Origin: Neolecta irregularis DAH-3 | Lineage: Eukaryota; Ascomycota; Neolectomycetes; Neolectales; Neolectaceae | Assembly (NCBI GenBank): GCA_001929475.1 | Contig: LXFE01000586.1 | Location: forward strand, 1-37,522 | Length of the DNA stretch: 37,522 nucleotides | Direction: 5' to 3' | Shown here: piece by piece, positions 31,489 to 37,522 of the stretch | How positions within the stretch are numbered: position 1 is the first letter of the stretch | Layout of the letters: every line of letters starts with the position of its first letter | Translations under genes and position numbers: made by a program | Notes under the pieces: generated by a model | The model's database searches: none | Told to the model about the DNA's origin: nothing | Seen by the model: only the letters and a program-made list of their open reading frames with translations

Positions 31489-33425
31489 GAGCCATCGCCG
31501 TAAACAGATTCATCGGTTTTCTACTTTGCTTGCCGTATTCCAAGTCTGTTCCAACCTTTGCTTTGGCGATCACCCTATTTTCGAGAGGAACGTCAAGTGC
31601 GTTGAGTGTGTCGGTCATTTTGTTGGGCATGATTGGTAATAGCCATATTGCTGAAATTCTTATGGCTTCAACTGCGTGATAAATAATTGATTCTTTTAAC
31701 ATTGCATCAGTTTTTAATGTCCAAGGTTCAGTTTCTTGGAGATACTTATTTGCCTTGCTATGAGCTTCATTTTTAGGAGATGACTTACGGCCAGAAAAAT
31801 TCGAGAAGCTAGATAGATATATTGCGATATATCTCCTTCTTTCATTGCTTTTGGACACATCTTTGCTGCTTTGTTGATCACTGAGAGCAAATGTATACCT
31901 GAATTTCCGATCGGCGAGATTTTTCGTGTTCGCGCAAGCTCCAGTGAGGTGGGTATATTAAATGTCGTCGAGAATACTCTGCATATCAAGTTTCCGAACT
32001 TACCCATCAACTGTTTTCTGTTGGTCGTCAACATACTATCTGTCGAAAAATCTACCAGTTGATTATATTGTTGAATGACGGGACATGCCTGAATCTCGCC
32101 CAAGCTTTCCTGCCTCCATTAAATAATATCTCACAGCGTCAATATCGACATATTCAACCAGTTTCAATGGATCAACCACATTTCCTCTACTTTTCGACAT
32201 TTTCATGTTATTCATCATCCAGTGAGAGTGAGTCAAGATTTTCTTCGGAGGCTGCATTCCCAAGGCTAGCAAAAAGGCAGGCCAATGAATACAATGGAAT
32301 CTTCTCATCAGCTTCCTAAAGAGCAAAAAGATACCTCGTGATATCTTTGCCGACGACATGGATATCAGCTGGCCATTCGGTTATCCCTCCAGGATACCCC
32401 AGGCACGAAATATAATTTATTAATGCATCCAACCAAACGTAAATTGTATGCTCTTCATCTCCAGGAACCGGAATTCCCCAGCTTAATCGGCTTGTCGGGC
32501 GCGATATGCTTAGATCATCTAATCCAGAGCGTACGCTCTCGATTATCTCTTGGTATCTGCTGTCTGGGAGAACAAAGTTGGGGTTCTGGTCATAGAATTC
32601 AAGCAGTCTATCTTTCATTTTGGAAAGCTTGAAATGGTAATTTGGTTCTGACGTCCAATGAACTTGACTCCCTGATTCCCTTGAAAACTAAAAATTACAT
32701 TTTGAGCAAGGATAAAACATGCTGTTTGAGTGATGTTTGCCGTTGTGTCATGTCGTTCTTCGACTTGCACTTTGGGGTAGAATGTTTCGTCGGAAATCGA
32801 ATACCAGCCTTGATGGTTTGCTTTATATATATACCCCTTTTTGTAGAGTTCGTTCTAGATATGAGGAAATACAAGGAACTGGCGGGTACCCAGAAATGTT
32901 GCACGGAAGTTTTGTGACGGGAATCCGTTGTTCTATTGAAATGTTGACAATCTACATGGGCAAACTCGAGGAGATTCTGGGGTCACTTTTGTGATCGTAG
33001 AAGGACGGTACTTTGAACTTTTCTGAACCCTTGTCGCAAAATATTTTCGTGGGAATTCCGGCCGCAGTTGCTGCTTGATAGACCTGATGTCGGATCAATT
33101 GTGTTCATGTCCCATAGGTACTTTTAAACCATACTCGTCTGTTCCAGTCGACAGAATTGCTTTTCTTCCGTTCAGCCTTTGGAATCGAGCAATAACATCA
33201 GCTGTTATCAGAGAATATAGATGGCCTATATGAGGTTCTTATTGGTCAGAGTCGGCTATTTTGGGGTACCTTTCCTCCATTGACATAAAATATTGGAGTT
33301 GTTATATAAAATGGTTTTTGTTGTAAATCCGTGGAACTTGAACGCCTGCCAAGACATGACTTGCAAGTCCATGATCTTTTGGATAACAAGGGAGTGATTC
33401 TGGGAAAATTCCGGGAAACCAGCAT
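31469..33425 (-). CDS. MSM1: Methionyl-tRNA synthetase, mitochondrial
   Basis: Charges mitochondrial tRNA-Met. The start at 33425 gives an arginine- and serine-rich presequence (MLVSRNFPRITPLLSKR) leading into KPFYITTPIFYVN. Then PHIGHLYSLITADV (HIGH motif), STGTDEYGLKVYQAA, GWYSISDETFYP, SGLDDLSISRPTSRLSWGIP, TIYVWLDALINY, KMSKSRGNVVDP (KMSKS motif) and ANKYLQETEPW. Seven clean introns of 34-38 nt, two of them GC-AG. An eighth gap after YVN has no canonical solution that keeps frame: a 40-nt segment beginning GA (33238-33277) fits, or a 32-nt GT-AG intron (33238-33269) plus a one-base shift. Product about 555 aa. The end overlaps POL31. Confidence 0.9.
32052..32088 (-). other. GC-AG intron in MSM1 (37 nt)
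   Basis: Begins GCATGTCC and ends GGTAG. Removal joins LGRDS to DFSTDSMLTTN. The GT four bases inside would put the downstream exon out of frame. Confidence 0.75.
32688..32722 (-). other. GC-AG intron in MSM1 (35 nt)
   Basis: Begins GCATGTTT and ends TTTTTAG. Removal joins TANITQT to FSRESGSQVHWTSEPNYHF, the connection expected in methionyl-tRNA synthetases. Confidence 0.7.
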
Positions 33426-33923
33426 TACGATGTTTTATTTTGACAAGGTATGGTGCGCAAAGAAAAATGTTTCCTGCAACACTAGCCATGGGTCACCTTT
33501 TTGCATCTCGACTTAATTTCTACACGAGGATTACTTTTTGCCGATCTACTGAAGGCGGATGAGCATGATTTCTTGGAGGCGACAAAAGGCAGTAGAACTG
33601 AGCATATTGAATGAAGATACCGTCCGCTTTATCTATCCGAGGTCATCACATTACAGTCTTGAATACAGATATCTTGGCGATACTCTCGAGATGACTCCAT
33701 GAACTAATTTCCTCCTCACTGGTCTAACAGGCTGTTGCTAACCTGGGCTGAGCACCCTCACAATCAAAATTCAAGCGTTTATTGGATACATATTCTTCAA
33801 TCTTTTCTTCGTCTGTTGATGTGCCTTGTACTTTTCGAATTGTTCGTGTAGCGATGCGTGTTTGATATGGCAGGCATTTTGCATATCGCCTTTCAAGCAA
33901 TTGCCACAAAACTTCCAGTCGAC
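33426..33923. other. Divergent region between MSM1 and the M16 protease, with unresolved coding-like sequence
   Basis: Must hold the promoters of both flanking genes. On the minus strand, about 33880 to 33630 carries two competing coding-like readings: one with RTIRKVQGTSTDEEKIEEYV then, after a 37-nt GT-AG segment, RRKLVHGVISRVSPRYLYSRL and a stop; another beginning MQNACHIKHASLHEQFEKY with a later in-frame block EEISSWSHLESIAKISVF. I cannot complete either into a known gene. A small gene may lie here. Confidence 0.25.
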
Positions 33924-36900
33924 ATGCCACTTGTACTTTCAAAGAATCCGGCTTTCAAGACCGTGACCGAGTTTGATACGATCTATGGGAACAAGATTAG
34001 TCAATATCGGAGCGAAAATACCGGGTTACAAATCGTAGTTGTTGATGTGGAGGGCCCAGTCATCTCATGCCATTCGGTACTTGCTACTGAGAGTATGTAC
34101 CTCATTCGCTTCAATTGGCTGATGCAGGCAGTTTCCGATGACTCTGGATGTCCACATACTCTTGAACATTTGGTATTCCTCGGCAGTACTAAATATCCGT
34201 ACAAGGGAATTCTCGATCTGCTTGCAAACCGGGCGTTTGCGCAAGGAACGAATGCTTGGACAGCAGTTGATCATACGGCATACCACATCAAAAGTGTCAG
34301 CGAGGACGGCTTTCTTCGGATACTGCCAATCTACCTCGACCACATTCTATTTCCAACTCTAGAAGAAAGCGCGTTTACCACAGAGGTGTACCATATGAAT
34401 GGTTCTGGCGAAGATGCTGGTGTTGTATTCTCAGAGATGCAGGGAAGAGAGAATACGAGTGTCTCTCTGATGGCCGCCGCGTATGCCGCTGTGTTTTAAA
34501 TTCTTATCCTAGAAATCAGCGGGCATTGTATCCTGAGGGAAATGGCTATCGGAGCCAAACAGGTGGCTTGATGGAAGCGCTTGGAAAGCTCGACAATGAG
34601 ACGATCCGGGCTTTCCATAAAAAGGCCTATGTTTCTCGAAACTTGTCTGTAATCGTGATTGGAAAGTTGGATCATTCGCAACTTTTACAAGCTGTGCAAC
34701 CTCTGGATGAAGAATTAGCAAAGCGGTTTCCTCTTGGAGAGAATTACAAGAGGTGCGTTTGTTCAAGCAGCCGCTTATAATAGACCTTGGGTTGATTCTG
34801 CACCCACCGAGGATCTCGCGACTTCAGTTTTAAGAACGGTCGAGTTCCCGGACAGGGATGAAAGCATGGGTGACGTAAGAATTGGATGGTTTGGACCATC
34901 GGTATGGGTGTGTACTCATTCTCGATCGACGCTTATTATTTAGGATATCCAGGAAATAGCCGCTATTGATATGTTGGGGGTTTATCTCTGCAATTCTCCG
35001 ATTGCTCCTCTCAGGAAGGCATTCATTGAGATTAGACAACCCCTTTGCACAGGTGATATCGAAAATAAAGTTGCTAACTCAAGGCATCTCACTCCATACT
35101 ACCGAACGACTCAAATCCGAGATCACTTGTCAATTCAAATCTGTACCTTTTGATATGATAGATTTAGTAGAGTCAAAGTTCTTTCAAGTCTTAAATGATA
35201 TTTCCATTGACCTAGTTCGTATGAAGATGTTGATTGAGAAACAGATATTGAAGGCAGGATCTCGTTTGAACCTAGCTAACTGTAGAATTACGATGCAGCT
35301 GAAGTTGATCCATACGCAGGATTCAACTATGCCATAATTACTGCATTCGTGTACGGTGATACAGAAGGAAAAGATCTCAAGAGATATCTCGAGGATCTCA
35401 AAGCGTTTGAACATCTTTTTTCGTGGACGGAGGAACAATGGGCCGGCTGCATTAACAAGTATGTCGCGTTTACCTGTCTGCTAACTCCCAGATGGCTTAT
35501 TGAAGCGCCGCATGTGGCGATTCTCGGAAAACCGTCAGCGGTTATGGCCGATCGGCTAGTGGAAGATAATGCCGCTCGTGTTAAAGACCGGGTTGAGCAA
35601 TTGGGAAAGCAAAAACTCGAACAACTTCAAAAGAAAGTAGACGATGCGCAAGCCCTGAACGAACGACCTGTTCCGGATAAAATACTTGAAGATTTCAAGA
35701 TCCCTGGTATTGACTCGATCCGGTTTGTTGACATTGAAACGGCAAGAGTGGGGCTCGCTAGACTTGACGGAATCTTGTATTTTCAATTCTGAATGATCTA
35801 ACCCCAGCGACAATTCAACTCAAAAAGCACTAGATTCTATGTCTAGTGGTCTGTGGATGCAACTGGACAGTATTGAAACCAATATTTAGAGCTGACCGCA
35901 GACATCAAATCGCAATTCTTCAATATCTCACTTCATTTGTCGACCGCGAATTTCACGCACAAGCAACGGCTTTACAGTTCTTTATTCCTGTATAATATAT
36001 TTGTAAATCCTGTGAAACGAAACGACGGCACGACGCTCGATTGGATGCAAGTCGTTGAGCAACTGGATCAGAATACAGTGAATTACAGTGCTTCCTTTGG
36101 CGTAGCCAATGGATTCAAAGATTTGATGACGATAAAGTTCAAGGTTGATGTATGCAGTTTTGCAACGAATTACTAATTTGAGAAAACCAAGTACAAGGAA
36201 GCGGTTGAATGGATGTACGATATTATCAAGGTAAATTTGACAGAGATATAATTAACCTGTAGGGAACGATTTTTGACCCTGCGAGGCATGCGCTTATCTG
36301 GGCAATCTAACGATGCAGAGTCGGTGTTACGTTGTCAAAAATGCTAAACGATTTACCCTCTCAAGCGCGAAACGGGAGCGGAATGAACTGGGCTCTGTAT
36401 CATCATTTGATCTTTGATGAAGAGTCTACAGCAAAAGCAGTAAATCTTGCGACTCTGGCCAAATTCCTCCCTCAAGTCGAAAAAGTCCTGCAGGAAAACC
36501 CAGCAGAGGTCATCCAGATGCTCGAGGGAATTCAACAACTAGGTATGTATTTGAAAGTTTATATTGACGTCAGTTTGCCGGCCGGAGAATCTTCGGGTTC
36601 ATATTGTTGGACCGGTGTTGTTCCAAGATCCTGTTGCCCCGTGGAATCGATTTTCACCATGTGCTACAGATATAACTCCAATCCGATACGCGCGCGATCT
36701 GCTCTCGCCGATTGGCCGCAATCCGTGTCGATACGCGACTATTCTGGCGCTTCCAAGCATTGAATCATGCTTCTCTATCCATTTTTCTCGGGGACCGCAG
36801 GACTACAACGACCCTGATCTTGCGCCGCTGCAGGTTTTGATTGAATATCTCAGTCTTCTCGAAGGAGAATTCTGGAAGAAGATTCGAGGTGCGGGGTTGG

Positions 36901-37504
36901 CTTATGGGGCCTCACTTGGCCTCCGACTGGAAGAAGGTATTGTTGAATTTTCAGTGTATCGCAGTCCGAACAGTGCTTTGGCGTTTTCCAAGGCTAGGGA
37001 AATTGTGCATGATTTCAAGAGTGGGAGAAAGGAGTTTGAGCAACTGGCGCTGGATAGCGCCAAGAGTTCATTGGTTTATTCTACTGTACCGAGTGGTATG
37101 GAATCTGCTGACGGTAGGTTTCTGTGGAGAGCAGTTTGTTGAAAGCGGTAATTGTTGGGGTGGATGTATTTGACTGGTAGGCTAGTTCTGGGTTTCTGAC
37201 GCAGGTGTTGCAAAAGCGGCCGGCGGGGTACCGAAGGGATTTCCTGGACAAGATCTGCGTTTGTTGTTTCTTGTTTGATTCTAATAGTAGAATGTGACTA
37301 TTGACGAACTGAAGAAGATGTTGGACAAGTATATTAGCAAGATTTTTGAGGGGGAGACGTCGCGGGTGGCAGTAGTTTGTAGTGGTGGGAAATCCGAGGT
37401 ACGTTGATCAAGAGCTGTAATAATTTTAGATTTTGGAAAAGGATTATCGAGAGCTGGGGTTTGAGGTGAAAGTTGAGAGTCTAGAGTCATTTTACGCGAT
37501 ATAA
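33924..37504 (+). CDS. M16C zinc metalloprotease, fungal Sdd3/YOL098C-like
   Basis: An insulinase-clan protease homologous to yeast YOL098C and fission yeast SPAC3H1.02c. Its substrate is not established. The product is about 1009 aa. The inverted zinc motif HTLEH is at residues 65-69 in GCPHTLEHLVFLGSTKYPYKG, followed by GTNAWTAVDHTAYH, GVVFSEMQGREN, YPEGNGYRSQTGGLMEAL, PHVAILGKPSA, VNPVKRNDGTTLDW, LPSIESCFSIHFSRGP and GAGLAYGASLGLRLEEG. Sixteen introns of 29-47 nt fit, including one of 29 nt (34491-34519), several of 31-33, and a GC-AG intron. The start at 33924 is chosen because homology begins soon after it. An in-frame ATG at 33858 exists. The boundary near 35850 has two solutions (41 or 44 nt). 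Confidence 0.9.
34491..34519 (+). other. 29-nt intron, the shortest in the window
   Basis: Begins GTGTTTTAAA and ends GAAATCAG. Removing it joins MAAAYAA to RALYPEGNGYRSQTGG, an uninterrupted block in homologues, and no other GT/AG pair restores frame. Confidence 0.75.
36286..36318 (+). other. GC-AG intron in the M16C protease gene (33 nt)
   Basis: Begins GCATGCGC, ends CGATGCAG and has a CTAAC branch-like site. Removal joins IFDPAR to VGVTLSKMLNDLPSQ, as in homologues. Confidence 0.75.
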
Positions 37505-37522
37505 ATAATATGACGATATTAA

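Noticed and set aside
1-37522. A gene cluster or multi-gene system explaining the window
   Set aside because: The genes belong to unrelated housekeeping functions. No backbone enzyme, effector set, toxin or defence module is visible.
1-37522. Bacterial operons, ribosome binding sites or CRISPR arrays
   Set aside because: All genes have spliceosomal introns and eukaryotic families, and no regularly spaced repeats occur.

Overview
The window looks like nuclear DNA of a filamentous ascomycete fungus. Evidence is the gene content (Atg5, Cym1, an Msc7-type aldehyde dehydrogenase, a Psh1-like RING protein, a roadblock dynein light chain, a GPI-anchored surface protein), the dense arrangement of single-copy housekeeping genes on both strands, and many spliceosomal introns. 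I cannot fix the class.

The key to reading it is intron size. At first sight most genes look broken, with stops and frame changes every few hundred bases. Almost every break is resolved by a very short intron. I placed 88 introns in 16 genes, 29 to 51 nt long and mostly 31 to 44. After their removal every gene has a length divisible by three and a continuous family-like protein. Six introns begin with GC rather than GT, and five of those six share the 5' sequence GCATG.

Layout: 1-1319 holds the end of an unidentified reading frame cut by a 502-bp element with 17-bp terminal inverted repeats. Next come an M1 aminopeptidase (+, 1320-4326), an F-box-like protein (+, 4619-5368), methylthioribose-1-phosphate isomerase MRI1 (-, 6185-7357), a TBC Rab-GAP (-, 7770-9886), ATG5 (+, 10143-11204), a roadblock dynein light chain (-, 11404-11798), a Psh1-like RING ligase (-, 11962-13518), V-ATPase subunit G VMA10 (+, 13647-14179), a hypothetical gene (-, about 14354-14689) and an MSC7-type aldehyde dehydrogenase (+, 14682-16715). 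After these lie a short-chain dehydrogenase (-, 17123-18245) and its decayed tandem copy (-, about 19020-19900), ribosomal protein eL38 (-, 20844-21094), a small membrane protein with an Ish1/HeH-like segment (+, 21256-21755), the presequence protease CYM1 (-, 22023-25433), taxilin (+, 25555-27180) and a small GPI-anchored protein (-, 27530-27730). A gene-poor 2 kb follows, then DNA polymerase delta subunit POL31 (+, 29821-31488), mitochondrial methionyl-tRNA synthetase MSM1 (-, 31469-33425, overlapping POL31 tail to tail) and a second M16C metalloprotease (+, 33924-37504).

The genes do not form one pathway. Mitochondrial functions recur (CYM1, MSM1), and several pairs are divergent with only 120 to 260 bp between start codons. 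The most notable feature is genome-level: extreme intron compaction with frequent GC-AG introns. I saw no defence system, secondary-metabolite cluster, CRISPR array or rRNA.
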